NCBI GenBank assembly: GCA_002507175.1
Contig: DAZE01000021.1
Location: 1-64,000 of the forward strand
DNA from: Euryarchaeota archaeon UBA558
Lineage (GTDB): Archaea; Thermoplasmatota; Poseidoniia; Poseidoniales; Thalassarchaeaceae
Reading direction: 5' to 3'
DNA length: 64,000 nt
Of the stretch, positions 17,260-26,801 are shown in pieces (position 1 is the stretch's first letter; the number at the start of each line of letters is the position of its first letter). A model generated the notes under the pieces. It did no database searches. It was not told the DNA's origin and was given only the letters and a program-made list of their open reading frames with translations. A program made the position numbers and the translations under genes.

Positions 17260-18161
17260 CTCATGCCTCCGTTATGTACCGAATGCAATGAGCGTAATAA
17301 GTCAGAGTGAGCCTCTACGTCATGGACTCTTAGCACATCAATTTTGGAGTAGTAAGCGGCAGCAGCAACACCCAGCGTTCCTGCCAGCCTCTCCTTGGCA
17401 GACATTCTACCGAGTAGGTCAGCGAACATTTTCTTTCTGCTGACACCCCATAAGATGCCTACCCCTTCATGAGGAACCAGACGTCTACCAGTTTTTAGGA
17501 GTTCCAAATTATGTTGGATATTTTTACCGAATCCGATTCCAGGGTCTACAAGTATCTTGTTTGGCGCGACTCCTGCCCCGATCAGGGCAGAAACCCTGGA
17601 GGACAAGAAATCCTTGACCTCCTCAACCACGTCTCCATATTGGGGGTCATCCTGCATGGTCCCTGGCACACCCTTCATGTGCATCACACAGACCCAAACT
17701 TCAGAGGAGGCGACAAGGTCAACCATTTCATGGTTGATCGCGCCGGTAACATCGTTGACCATCTTACAACCATAATTTATGGCACGCCTGGCTACCTCTG
17801 GTTTACTGGTGTCAATTGAAATGAAGGCCTCCGGCCGAGATTTCAGAATGCCCTCGATGACGGGTATTACCCTAGACAACTCCTCCTCTACTGATATCAT
17901 GGTAGCACCGGGTCTGGTGGACTCGCCCCCGATGTCAATTATCGAGGCCCCTTGTTCTATCATCTCTATGGAGCGCCTTATGCCGTCTCGAACCTCTGTG
18001 TGCCGAGATTCACTGAAAAAAGAGTCCGGGGTCGTGTTTACCACTCCCATCAACGCTGGAACATGGGCTGCTCCGAGGAACCCCTGACCCCCCAAGTCCA
18101 CGCTCACGGGTGCCGGAAACGACGTTGGCTTTATGATGTAATGGAATGCGATAAGGCCCAA
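17256..18161 (-). CDS. folP: Dihydropteroate synthase
   Basis: This 301-residue protein joins p-aminobenzoate to a hydroxymethyl-pterin diphosphate in folate or modified-folate synthesis. The signature MGVVNTTPDSFFSESR is near residue 38. Other motifs follow: IIDIGGESTRPGA, SIDTSKPEVA, VNDVTGA, VCVMHMKGVPGTMQ and LVDPGIGFGKN, all standard for bacterial-type DHPS, and the C-terminal RVHDVEAHSD is present. The start may be the TTG at 18161 (sharing its first bases with the divergent gene) or an internal GTG. Such genes occur patchily in archaea, so transfer from bacteria is plausible. Confidence 0.92.
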   Translation of the reverse strand: MGLIAFHYIIKPTSFPAPVSVDLGGQGFLGAAHVPALMGVVNTTPDSFFSESRHTEVRDGIRRSIEMIEQGASIIDIGGESTRPGATMISVEEELSRVIPVIEGILKSRPEAFISIDTSKPEVARRAINYGCKMVNDVTGAINHEMVDLVASSEVWVCVMHMKGVPGTMQDDPQYGDVVEEVKDFLSSRVSALIGAGVAPNKILVDPGIGFGKNIQHNLELLKTGRRLVPHEGVGILWGVSRKKMFADLLGRMSAKERLAGTLGVAAAAYYSKIDVLRVHDVEAHSDLLRSLHSVHNGGMS

Positions 18162-18784
18162 TGATGGAAGAGGGCACCTCCGAAGACCCTATTGAAAACC
18201 CCATCCCACCAGAGACTGCAGAATTAATGCAGTCCATTGTATTGAGGCACAATCCTACGGATTCTCACAACATGAGAAATCTAATGACTAATGCAGGACT
18301 ACTCTCCGGTGCTTATGCAATGGCTGCCGGGTTGGTGTGGTGGATAACAGTTGCAAAAGGAGGCTCACAACTTGGGGATTCTGACATACCTAACTCGCTC
18401 CTTGGCCTCGAATTTCACGCAGCCAGCATAATCGTGCCGATTTTGGTCCTATTCTCCACTGCAGTATTCGTTTTTGGGAGCTATAGGGGTACCCCAGGAG
18501 CCCTCCTCTTTGGAGGTGGTACCGCCCTACTCGTCGCTTATCTAATCATAGAACCGTTAGGGTTGCTCCTCGTCGGTTCAATCGACGAAGTGACAGTCGC
18601 TCTCGCCGCAACTGCACGCCTCGCTGTGCTATCCCTGTTAACCTACCTCGCAGTCATGAGCGGGATAAGCGCGATATTGCTATCATGGGTCTTGGGTCAA
18701 CACCACTACCTGCCATTCGATGTTTTTGAGGTGGCGAGGGAGTACAATGAGGGTGAGGATGATGTGTCATCACCCTTCCCGTGA
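18161..18784 (+). CDS. Membrane protein of unknown function
   Basis: This 207-residue protein has an acidic N-terminal tail (about residues 1-45) and four or five hydrophobic segments between residues 46 and 185. I do not recognise a family. Tandem ATGs at 18161 and 18164 follow a TATA-like TTATGATGTAAT about 25 bp upstream, consistent with leaderless transcription. It is only three bases from the aTrm56 gene, so the two probably form an operon. Confidence 0.6.
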   Translation: MMEEGTSEDPIENPIPPETAELMQSIVLRHNPTDSHNMRNLMTNAGLLSGAYAMAAGLVWWITVAKGGSQLGDSDIPNSLLGLEFHAASIIVPILVLFSTAVFVFGSYRGTPGALLFGGGTALLVAYLIIEPLGLLLVGSIDEVTVALAATARLAVLSLLTYLAVMSGISAILLSWVLGQHHYLPFDVFEVAREYNEGEDDVSSPFP

Positions 18785-18787
18785 GCC

Positions 18788-19360
18788 GTGGATATGCGTT
18801 GGTTGCCTCCCGTTGATGTCATTAGATTGGGCCATAGGGTCGATCGTGATAGAAGGATGACCTCTCACCTAGGCCTCACCGCAAGGGCCCTTGGGGCAAA
18901 TGGAATGATTATCTTTGGAGATCATGACCCAAGCATTTTACAGACACTTTCAGGGGTCTCCGAAAGGTTCGGTGGGAAATTCACCTCTCGATTTGAAAAA
19001 AATCCCATGGGTTATCTGAAAAAATTCAGAATGGGAGGTCCCGAGAGGCTGCCCGGTACAGTAGTGCATTTGACCATGTATGGTGAAAATCACGCAGAGA
19101 CCCTGCCTAGAATTAGGCGTGATCGCCCTGTTGCATTTGTCGTTGGCGGTGCCAAAGTACCAGGTGAACTATTCGGGATTGCTGACTACAACATCTCAGT
19201 CGGGAACCAACCACATTCCGAGGTCGCTGCTTTGGCAATTACTCTGTCTGAATGGTTTAAATCAGTGGCAATAGAGAGCAATTTCTCTGACCCAATTATC
19301 AAGGTTCTACCCTCCAAAAGCGGAAAGTCAATAATTGACAAAACGAAAAAAAATTTGTGA
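18788..19360 (+). CDS. trm56: tRNA (cytidine(56)-2'-O)-methyltransferase (aTrm56)
   Basis: This SPOUT-class enzyme (190 residues from GTG 18788, or 188 from ATG 18794) 2'-O-methylates C56 in the T-loop of archaeal tRNAs. Motifs of aTrm56 are clear: IRLGHRVDRDRRMTSHLGLT near the N-terminus, a GDHD segment, VVHLTMYGEN in the middle, and VVGGAKVPGELFGIADYNIS followed by VGNQPHSEVAALA, which forms the knotted SAM site. The enzyme is archaea-specific, which supports the host assignment. Confidence 0.92.
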   Translation: MDMRWLPPVDVIRLGHRVDRDRRMTSHLGLTARALGANGMIIFGDHDPSILQTLSGVSERFGGKFTSRFEKNPMGYLKKFRMGGPERLPGTVVHLTMYGENHAETLPRIRRDRPVAFVVGGAKVPGELFGIADYNISVGNQPHSEVAALAITLSEWFKSVAIESNFSDPIIKVLPSKSGKSIIDKTKKNL

Positions 19361-19362
19361 AT

Positions 19363-19371
19363 GTATAATAA
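19363..19371 (+). promoter_or_regulatory. TATA box of the carAB operon
   Basis: GTATAATAA is centred 27 bp before the carA ATG at 19394, predicting a leaderless carAB mRNA. Confidence 0.6.
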
Positions 19372-19393
19372 TCGTATTCTGCCAACATAACTG

Positions 19394-20716
19394 ATGTCAA
19401 AGTACCCGAGTCGTGGCAGTTTCAGCCCCGGGCTCGGTCAACACGGAGTCTCGGACGCACCAATATTCGACGATGCCGCTGATCATCTACTCACAACATC
19501 CACGAGTTTCCCCTTTACAGGGTCGAGGGGGGTCCTGCTTCTCGCGGATGGAACCAGGGCAGAAGGAAGATTATTTGGATCATGTGGGATCGGGACGGGC
19601 GAGTTAGTTTTCACCACTGGGATGGCAGGCTATCAAGAAAGTATGACAGACCCATCATTCAGGGGGCAAATTTTGACCTTCACTTGGCCCTTGCTCGGAA
19701 ATTATGGAATTCACCAAGGCTTGAGTGAATCCTCAGGAATACATCCCAGAGGCGTAGTCTGTAGGGAATTAATGGTAAAACCAGATCACCGTGATTCGAT
19801 TGGTAGCGTCCATGACTTTCTTCACACACATCAGGTCCCAGGGATATGCGACATAGACACTCGTTCCCTAACAAGGAAAGTCAGGGAACACGGCACTATG
19901 CTCGCTATCTTCGGACCCATCGAAGAAGAACAAACGATGCTCAAGACTCTTGAATCAATGAGTCCACCAGATAAAGAAGACTTGGTAGCGGAGGTTACCG
20001 TGACTGAATCGGTTATCATCAATCCTGGTGCCACTACGGCTGACGGCCTACCATTGACTCGACTTGCCGTTTTAGATTGCGGAATAAAGTACAACATCTT
20101 GAGGGAACTTTGTAAGAGGTTCGAAGTCGTGTGGTGTCCGGCGAACATGCCGTTCAATGACATCATCACAAGATGGAATCCTTCAGCATTTTTCGCTTCA
20201 AATGGGCCTGGCGACCCTGCCCATAACGGCGCGGCAAGAAGAGCCAAAGAAAGCCTAGCAGAGGCAGTGAGAATGGGATTGCCAGTCATGGGAATCTGCC
20301 TAGGTCACCAGCTAATGGGTCTCGCCGCCGGATTGAGAACATACAAACTCAGGTATGGGCACAGAGGGGCAAACCAACCAGTTCTAGATTTGGAGTCAAA
20401 CAAAGTACACATCACGAGTCAGAATCATGGTTTCGCGGTTGAGGACCCCGCTAAGGGGATGTTAGCCCCACACCCCTCGGGCGCTTTCTCAAATTCTGGT
20501 GAGAATATACTAGACTCAGAATTTCAGGTTAGATACATCAATGCAAATGATGGCACGGTAGAGGGCCTCGATCTCTTGGACAAGCCATGTTTCACTATCC
20601 AATTCCATCCAGAAGCTTGCCCAGGGCCGCATGATGCCTCACTTCTTTTCGATAGGTTTGAGGCTATGGTGAAACTCTACCTGAAATCAACTCAAGAAGT
20701 CAGGAGTAAAGCATAA
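19394..20716 (+). CDS. carA: Carbamoyl-phosphate synthase small subunit
   Basis: This 440-residue protein is the glutaminase subunit supplying ammonia for carbamoyl phosphate. The N-terminal CPSase domain contains GTGELVFTTGMAGYQESMTDP, and the GATase domain carries the nucleophilic Cys in MGICLGHQLMGLA with the His-Glu pair in FHPEACPGPHD. It has about 45 residues before the core domain, a little longer than usual, but the ATG at 19394 has a well-placed TATA box. Its stop overlaps the carB ATG by one base (TAATG), so translation should be coupled. Products feed pyrimidine and arginine synthesis. Confidence 0.95.
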   Translation: MSKYPSRGSFSPGLGQHGVSDAPIFDDAADHLLTTSTSFPFTGSRGVLLLADGTRAEGRLFGSCGIGTGELVFTTGMAGYQESMTDPSFRGQILTFTWPLLGNYGIHQGLSESSGIHPRGVVCRELMVKPDHRDSIGSVHDFLHTHQVPGICDIDTRSLTRKVREHGTMLAIFGPIEEEQTMLKTLESMSPPDKEDLVAEVTVTESVIINPGATTADGLPLTRLAVLDCGIKYNILRELCKRFEVVWCPANMPFNDIITRWNPSAFFASNGPGDPAHNGAARRAKESLAEAVRMGLPVMGICLGHQLMGLAAGLRTYKLRYGHRGANQPVLDLESNKVHITSQNHGFAVEDPAKGMLAPHPSGAFSNSGENILDSEFQVRYINANDGTVEGLDLLDKPCFTIQFHPEACPGPHDASLLFDRFEAMVKLYLKSTQEVRSKA

Positions 20717-23700
20717 TGCCAAGAAGGAATGATCTACATCGTATTGTGATCCTCGGATCAGGCCCCATTAGAATAGGCCAAGCTGCTGAGTTTGATTTTT
20801 CTGGATCACAAGCATGTCGAGCCTTGAGAAATGACGGCTATGAGGTGATTTTAATCAACTCTAACCCCGCAACTATCCAAAATGATCCTGAAATGGCAGA
20901 TAAAATATACATCGAACCATTGTTGCCTGAGGTAGTCACAAGGATTCTGGAAATCGAATCTCCAGATGCTTTACTAGCCGGGATGGGTGGGCAGACGGCT
21001 TTGAACATAGCCACAGCCCTAGCCCACGATGGGACTTTGGCCCGATTGGGGGTAGAATTGATCGGTTGCGATCTTGACGCTATAGACGATGCAGAAGATC
21101 GTGATCGCTTCAAGAAAGTCTGTGAAGGAATCGACCTCCCGGTATGCAAGGCTATAGCGTGCAGCACTGTCGAGGAAGTATTAGCAGCTGCTGAGGACCT
21201 AGGTTCGTATCCCCTTCTCATAAGACCAGCATTCACGCTAGGGGGGCTAGGTGGGGGAACAGCGTTTAACACAGGGGAACTGGTCGAAATTGCCCAGCAG
21301 GGTATTTTGCATTCTTCAATCGGCCAGGTGCTGATCGAAGAGAGCATTTTGGGGTGGCAAGAACACGAATATGAAGTCATGAGAGATTCCTCGGACAATG
21401 CGATAATTGTCTGTACAATGGAAAATCTAGATCCCATGGGGGTGCATACCGGTGAATCTGTTGTGGTTGCCCCACAACAAACACTGTCAGATAAAGACCA
21501 TCAGAACCTTAGGGACGCGGCATTGAAATTAATACGCAGACTCAACATAAAAGGCGGCTGTAATGTACAATTCGCGGTCGAACAATCCACAGGTGAATAC
21601 AGGGTCATTGAGGTGAACCCACGCGTTAGTCGATCCTCGGCTCTGGCTTCAAAGGCCACAGGCTATCCAATAGCAAGAATGGCCGCCTTGATTGCAGTCG
21701 GATACACCCTTGACGAGTTACCGAACCCAATAACAGGAGATGGGACCACAGCAGCCTTCGAACCCACATTAGATTATTGTGTTGTCAAGATCCCTAGATG
21801 GCCCTTTGACAAATTCAGAACGGCAGATAGGACCATCGGAACCTCGATGAAGTCCACTGGTGAAGTGATGGCGATAGGAAGGCGTTTTGAAGAGGCTTTC
21901 CTCAAGGCTTGGTCTAGTTTGGAATATGGCGCCCCCCACCCTAGGCCTTTGACTATGGCAGATGCCGCAGGCGGGGAAACCATGGATGAACGAGCCTCCA
22001 CCCCACTCAGCGATGAAATCCTCGAGAAATGGCTATCAATTCCGTCTGACAGAAGAATGGGCGCATTGTTCGAGGCGTTTAGAAGAAACTGGGACATAGA
22101 AAAGGTGAGGGAAACAACTGGTGGCGTCACAAGATGGTTTCTTCACAGGTTTCAATCCATGGCCATTATCGAGAAGGAAATCGTCGAGTATGGGAAGTCA
22201 CATTCGATCGCTCAGTTAGATGGAGAGCGAATTAGGAAGTGGAAAGGATACGGTTTCTCAGATGCTCACATATCAGATGCAATGGGGGGTTTCTCCATCA
22301 CTGGGGAACCAGACAAACCCGAGGAATTGACCAAGCACAGACACTTCCTGGGAATCCATCCTGTTTTCAGAATGGTCGACTCATGTGCAGCCGAGTTCGC
22401 TGCAGTGACTCCGTATTACTACTCAACCTACGAGGGAGGAAATGCACATGAGGGGGTAGATTCGACTCCCCAAGTGAAAGAGGACGGAATTAAAAGAATC
22501 GTCGTAATAGGATCCGGGCCGATTAGGATTGGACAAGGGATAGAATTTGATTATGGTTGCGTCCACGCTGTCGGGGCAATTAGAGACATGGGACACGAAG
22601 CAATCATCATCAACAACAATCCGGAGACAGTTTCAACTGATTTTGATACCAGTGACCGACTCTACTTCGATCCACTCACTCCAGAGTCAGTCATGGAAAT
22701 CTTGCTGCGTGAACGAGCAGACGGTATTTTATTGCAATTTGGCGGGCAGACTGCAATCAATCTTGCATTGCCAATTGAGGCCCAGTTAAGCCACTTGAAA
22801 AATATGGGCGTATCCCTGAAGATGGCCGGCACATCCCCTGACGCTGTCGATGAGGCAAGCGATAGGCACAGATTTGAGAAGTTTGCTAAGAAAAATAACC
22901 TAAGGATGCCAAGAGGGGCTACTGCCACTGACCCTATTTCAGTCCGTAAAGCTGCAGAGAGCATAGGGTATCCTGTCCTTATTCGGCCATCCTACGTATT
23001 AGGTGGCAGAGGCATGGAGGTTCTCACCGATGATAAGCAACTAGAGGCATACATGCAGGAAGCATATGTCGCGCCAGAGAAACCCTTGCTAGTCGATGAA
23101 TACCTCGGCAATGCGATTGAGTTAGACGTCGATGCGGTTTGTGATGGCCAAGAGGTCTTAATTGGGGCCGTTATGGAACACTTGGAGGAGGCGGGAATCC
23201 ATTCAGGAGACTCTACTTGCTTTATACCAACCCAAAATGTCTCACCGGAGATTCTTGATCAAGTTGAGAGGTGGACGGGAATCATAGGTTTAAGGTTAGG
23301 TGTAATCGGATGCTTCAACATTCAATACGCGATAAAAAACGATGAACTATTCGTATTAGAGGTGAATCCAAGGGGATCGAGGACCTTCCCATTCGTAGCC
23401 AAATCAACGGGGATACCACTTGCAAGAATAGCAGCAAGATTGACCATGGGCGATCTACTTTCAGAGCTTAACATTCCCAAGAGGCAGGAGGAGGCAGTTG
23501 CTGTGAAAGCACCAGTATTCCCGTTCATTAAATTACGGGGTTTGGATCCTGCTCCAGGGCCCGAGATGAAATCCACCGGGGAAGTCATGGGTTCCCACAA
23601 AAACGCTGCAGCTGCTTATTTGAAAGCTAGAATGGCCACTGAAATTCCAGTTCCAACACACGGCGGAGTATACCTCACTGTCAAGGATAGTGACAAGGAT

Positions 23701-24063
23701 TCGATAATCTCCCTCGCAAAATCACTTAGAGAAATGGAATTCGACCTTTATGCCACTAGAGGAACGGCGGCAATCCTCAGAGAGAGGGGGGGATTAGAAG
23801 TCAATAGCGCCTATAGGATAGCAGAACAGGGTTCTCCTGATGCTTTGGATCTTATGAGAGATGGTAAGATCCAACTGATTATCAATACTCCTACCAATTC
23901 CGGTGGAGCAGTCCTTGATGGGAACATGATGAGAAGATTAGCGGTAGAACTGAACATTCCATTTGTCACTACATTGTCCGGTGCAACTATGGAGGTTCAG
24001 GCCATTGCTGAGATGATCAAAGGACTGCCTGAGCCAAGGAGCCTCACAATCGGAACAGTCTAA
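20716..24063 (+). CDS. carB: Carbamoyl-phosphate synthase large subunit
   Basis: This 1115-residue protein contains two homologous ATP-grasp halves. Each half opens with the same motif: ILGSGPIRIGQAAEFDFSG near residue 12, and VIGSGPIRIGQGIEFDYG near residue 600. The first makes carboxyphosphate, the second carbamoyl phosphate. The C-terminal region (about residues 980-1115) is the MGS-like allosteric domain. Length is close to the usual 1070-1080 plus small insertions. It is co-translated with carA and converges on the LysRS gene with a four-base overlap at 24060-24063. Confidence 0.96.
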   Translation: MPRRNDLHRIVILGSGPIRIGQAAEFDFSGSQACRALRNDGYEVILINSNPATIQNDPEMADKIYIEPLLPEVVTRILEIESPDALLAGMGGQTALNIATALAHDGTLARLGVELIGCDLDAIDDAEDRDRFKKVCEGIDLPVCKAIACSTVEEVLAAAEDLGSYPLLIRPAFTLGGLGGGTAFNTGELVEIAQQGILHSSIGQVLIEESILGWQEHEYEVMRDSSDNAIIVCTMENLDPMGVHTGESVVVAPQQTLSDKDHQNLRDAALKLIRRLNIKGGCNVQFAVEQSTGEYRVIEVNPRVSRSSALASKATGYPIARMAALIAVGYTLDELPNPITGDGTTAAFEPTLDYCVVKIPRWPFDKFRTADRTIGTSMKSTGEVMAIGRRFEEAFLKAWSSLEYGAPHPRPLTMADAAGGETMDERASTPLSDEILEKWLSIPSDRRMGALFEAFRRNWDIEKVRETTGGVTRWFLHRFQSMAIIEKEIVEYGKSHSIAQLDGERIRKWKGYGFSDAHISDAMGGFSITGEPDKPEELTKHRHFLGIHPVFRMVDSCAAEFAAVTPYYYSTYEGGNAHEGVDSTPQVKEDGIKRIVVIGSGPIRIGQGIEFDYGCVHAVGAIRDMGHEAIIINNNPETVSTDFDTSDRLYFDPLTPESVMEILLRERADGILLQFGGQTAINLALPIEAQLSHLKNMGVSLKMAGTSPDAVDEASDRHRFEKFAKKNNLRMPRGATATDPISVRKAAESIGYPVLIRPSYVLGGRGMEVLTDDKQLEAYMQEAYVAPEKPLLVDEYLGNAIELDVDAVCDGQEVLIGAVMEHLEEAGIHSGDSTCFIPTQNVSPEILDQVERWTGIIGLRLGVIGCFNIQYAIKNDELFVLEVNPRGSRTFPFVAKSTGIPLARIAARLTMGDLLSELNIPKRQEEAVAVKAPVFPFIKLRGLDPAPGPEMKSTGEVMGSHKNAAAAYLKARMATEIPVPTHGGVYLTVKDSDKDSIISLAKSLREMEFDLYATRGTAAILRERGGLEVNSAYRIAEQGSPDALDLMRDGKIQLIINTPTNSGGAVLDGNMMRRLAVELNIPFVTTLSGATMEVQAIAEMIKGLPEPRSLTIGTV

Positions 24064-25628
24064 CCTAATCTGAATAGATTGACAATTGAGTTTTGATCGC
24101 ACTCTGAAATTAGTGTCGATATTTTGGGGCCACGTTCCTGTCCTATCAGGGCCAGATATATTGCAGTGTAGCACTCCTTCCTCGATACTGGACTTTCATC
24201 CATCGTCGCGACTATCGCCGATCCTATGCTAGGCTCAGACCATTCTGAACTCGAAAGTGATGATGCCAAAGACCTCAGGAATTCAATCTGCGGATTGGAC
24301 ATCTCGCCCAACAACTTCTCGGGCACTTTTGTCGATATCTTTAGTCTGTGATCTTCAGGGAAATGATCACTTCCAATCCAGTTCCTCATTTTCTTAAGCC
24401 GGGTTCTAAGCGCCCCATCAGGTTCGCCCTTGATATGCCCTGATTTTGTTAGGGAGGACCATATTTCACGGTCATTCGAACGAATTTGGGCGAGCATTGA
24501 AAGATGCCTGAAGGGTACTTGATCCTGCCCTCGATCTTGTGTCGTTTTGATCTGGCTCATCCGCAGAGCACCCAGTGCGGTCTCTGTTGCAACCTGTTTT
24601 CTCCGTGGAGAATCCGGATCTAATGTTGGTGGGTTTGATGCCAATCTTTCATATTCATCCGCAATTTCAAAGAGCATATTTCCAGTATTGAAGTCAATGT
24701 GCTTTGACATCTTTGTCCTTGCAACGAGGTATCGAACTATTTCGGGGGGAACAATTCCCAGAGTTTCGATGGGCCCAATTGTGTTGCCAGCCGAACTCGA
24801 CATTGGACCACCACCTTTGATCTGAATCCACTCGTATACCATCTTTGCAGGTGGCTCGTATTCGAGGATCCGGGATATTGGGATTCCGGTATCATAAGAT
24901 CCGCCGGCTGCCCCATGATCCTTTCCAGCAGGCTCACATGTTATCTCGTGAAGGCCCCATCTAGCAGACCAATCTACCCTCCATGGCATCTTTCCTTGAG
25001 CTTCTCTGATGTCGCTTTTCCCCTTGACGCCTTGACTATCTATCCAGTGAACATATGGCCTTTCATAGCCGACTACCCTAACTCCATCGAAACCCCCATC
25101 GGAGCCCAATGGATTGTATGGAAACCAATCCTCTGCAAGTTCTCTGCCGGATATCGATTCGATCACCTCCTTGATTTCAAGACGTTTTGTAATAGCCTCA
25201 TGTATCCTACTTTCCATAGCTCCTGATGCATATACCCCATGATTCATGATAATCTCAGGTGAGACGCCTATGACATGAAGCGCTTCGAGAAATGGTTTGA
25301 GGAAATGGTCAGAGTAGCTGCCTAGTGAGGAATCAGGCTTCCCATCTGGGTTTGGAGCTGGTATAAACGCCAATGGGTGTCCGATGTACTCATTGTAATC
25401 TTCGTGAAGAAAGGAATACACCCTTCTGAGCGGATCCATGCTATCGACGATGAATACGTACCTTGATTCTAGGCCTATGTCTTGGCATGCACGATGGATC
25501 ATCTCTGCTGTGAGTATCTCTCTCAGATGACCTATGTGAAAACTACCTGAGGGCGTTATGCCAGACGCGATAGTTTGCTTAATCCCTCTTTGAGAGAGGA
25601 TCTTCGCTGCATGGTCTGCCCAATGCAT
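24060..25628 (-). CDS. lysS: Lysyl-tRNA synthetase, class I
   Basis: This 522-residue enzyme charges tRNA-Lys. It is the class I form found mainly in archaea: the HIGH motif is SFHIGHLREI in SGITPSGSFHIGHL, and the KMSKS equivalent is GPMSSSAGNTIG, where SSSAGN replaces the more usual KMSSSKGN-type sequence. The ATG at 25628 (MHWADHAAKIL) gives the family N-terminus and leaves a ten-base gap to the upstream stop; an in-frame TTG at 25661 would overlap the GfcR-like gene. It probably follows that gene in an operon. Confidence 0.93.
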   Translation of the reverse strand: MHWADHAAKILSQRGIKQTIASGITPSGSFHIGHLREILTAEMIHRACQDIGLESRYVFIVDSMDPLRRVYSFLHEDYNEYIGHPLAFIPAPNPDGKPDSSLGSYSDHFLKPFLEALHVIGVSPEIIMNHGVYASGAMESRIHEAITKRLEIKEVIESISGRELAEDWFPYNPLGSDGGFDGVRVVGYERPYVHWIDSQGVKGKSDIREAQGKMPWRVDWSARWGLHEITCEPAGKDHGAAGGSYDTGIPISRILEYEPPAKMVYEWIQIKGGGPMSSSAGNTIGPIETLGIVPPEIVRYLVARTKMSKHIDFNTGNMLFEIADEYERLASNPPTLDPDSPRRKQVATETALGALRMSQIKTTQDRGQDQVPFRHLSMLAQIRSNDREIWSSLTKSGHIKGEPDGALRTRLKKMRNWIGSDHFPEDHRLKISTKVPEKLLGEMSNPQIEFLRSLASSLSSSEWSEPSIGSAIVATMDESPVSRKECYTAIYLALIGQERGPKISTLISECDQNSIVNLFRLG

Positions 25629-25638
25629 GTGTACACAC

Positions 25639-26223
25639 TCAGATTCTCGCTGCTCTGACAAGGGCTCTCAATGGCACACCGTCAATTTCATCCATCCAGG
25701 TCTTATTTACCAAAACGAGGCACAGAACTGTTTCTGCTCCTGCATTGGTGAGATGCTCGATTGTCTTCCTCATTGTCAGCCCTGAGGAGACGACGTCATC
25801 TATCACGACCACTCTCTTCCCTTTGACACCTGCAAAGACTTCTGAAAGATGCCCTCCTTCTTCCTCGCTGATGCTCCGGGCTACGCTCAATTCAAGATCC
25901 ATGCCTGCTGCTATACAAGTCGCAAATGGGATTCCGTTTATGGAAATTCCAACTATTGCGTCTACCTCTGTACCAATTTCCTCCACTATTATATCTGCAA
26001 AGATCTCTGAAGTTGATTCTATCCTTTCACCCTTGACAGCGATGGATCTCCAACCGACCCTGATGTCAGCGGGGTGGTCCTCCATTGGCTGTTGGCTTGA
26101 TGAGAGCCATTGTATGGTGGTCTGAGATAGTGAAAGCTCGTCAGCAATCTGTTGTGAGTTGAGCCCCTTGGCCTTCATCGCGGCTACGGCCGAGCGCAGT
26201 TCGTCTATGGATTGGGGAGGCAT
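25639..26223 (-). CDS. GfcR-like regulator (HTH plus orotate phosphoribosyltransferase-like domain)
   Basis: This 194-residue protein has an N-terminal helix-turn-helix (about residues 8-40, KGLNSQQIADELSLSQTTIQWL) fused to a type I phosphoribosyltransferase domain with the PRPP loop VVVIDDVVSSGLTMRKT near residue 140. This architecture is that of archaeal PyrE-like proteins; the haloarchaeal member GfcR is a transcriptional regulator of sugar metabolism. I infer DNA binding plus sensing of a phosphorylated metabolite, rather than orotate conversion. The ATG at 26223 matches the family start; the in-frame reading upstream to 26250 adds nine unconserved residues. Confidence 0.85.
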   Translation of the reverse strand: MPPQSIDELRSAVAAMKAKGLNSQQIADELSLSQTTIQWLSSSQQPMEDHPADIRVGWRSIAVKGERIESTSEIFADIIVEEIGTEVDAIVGISINGIPFATCIAAGMDLELSVARSISEEEGGHLSEVFAGVKGKRVVVIDDVVSSGLTMRKTIEHLTNAGAETVLCLVLVNKTWMDEIDGVPLRALVRAARI

Positions 26224-26281
26224 GTTGCAGTTGAGCCGTCCATTGAACAAGAATGCTTCGACTATTATCTATGGATGGCAA

Positions 26282-26731
26282 CTAGAATCGTCCAGTCGAA
26301 CCGAACCCGCCCTCCCCGCGTTTCGTCTGACCGAGATGTTCGAGGTCCACTTCCCTGAATCGAGCCTTCGGGATGGGTGCTATAACCATCTGTGCTATCC
26401 TCTCACCCTTTTCAATGACATAAGAGTCACCCTCCCCAATCCATGTCATCAGGACGAACAAGTCGCCTCTGTAGTCTGAGTCGATAGTCCCAATACTGTG
26501 GGGCAGGATTAGACCTTTCTTCCCCAGAGACGAGCGCGCCCTTATTTGGCCCTCATAACCTTCTGGTATTGCGACTTTGAGCCCTGTAGGCACCATTACT
26601 GAACTGCGAAAGGATACCACGGTCTCCTCCAGCGCTCTAATGTCCCATCCGGCAGCGTGCTCGGAAGCCCTTTCGGGCAATACAGCATCATTATGCGTTC
26701 GGAAAATCTTCACTTCCACCTCCCTTCGCAT
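26282..26731 (-). CDS. dut: dUTP diphosphatase
   Basis: This 149-residue trimeric dUTPase hydrolyses dUTP to dUMP, keeping uracil out of DNA. Conserved motifs are present in order: HAAGWDIRA (motif 1), RARSSLGKKGL (motif 2), GTIDSDYRGD (motif 3, with catalytic Asp), EKGERIAQMVIAP (motif 4) and the C-terminal Gly-rich RGEGGFGSTGRF (motif 5). The ATG at 26731 is preferred to the in-frame GTG at 26749. The gene is divergent from aIF2-beta. Confidence 0.95.
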   Translation of the reverse strand: MRREVEVKIFRTHNDAVLPERASEHAAGWDIRALEETVVSFRSSVMVPTGLKVAIPEGYEGQIRARSSLGKKGLILPHSIGTIDSDYRGDLFVLMTWIGEGDSYVIEKGERIAQMVIAPIPKARFREVDLEHLGQTKRGEGGFGSTGRF

Positions 26732-26801
26732 ACCCTCTGGTGTGGACACTCACGAATATCATCTCCGGTGAGGTGAAAAGGGAAAGGTTCTCCGGCCCAA
26801 C

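Noticed and set aside
20838..21437. Long minus-strand frame within carB
   Set aside because: It mirrors the carB codons and reads as Ser/Pro-rich noise.
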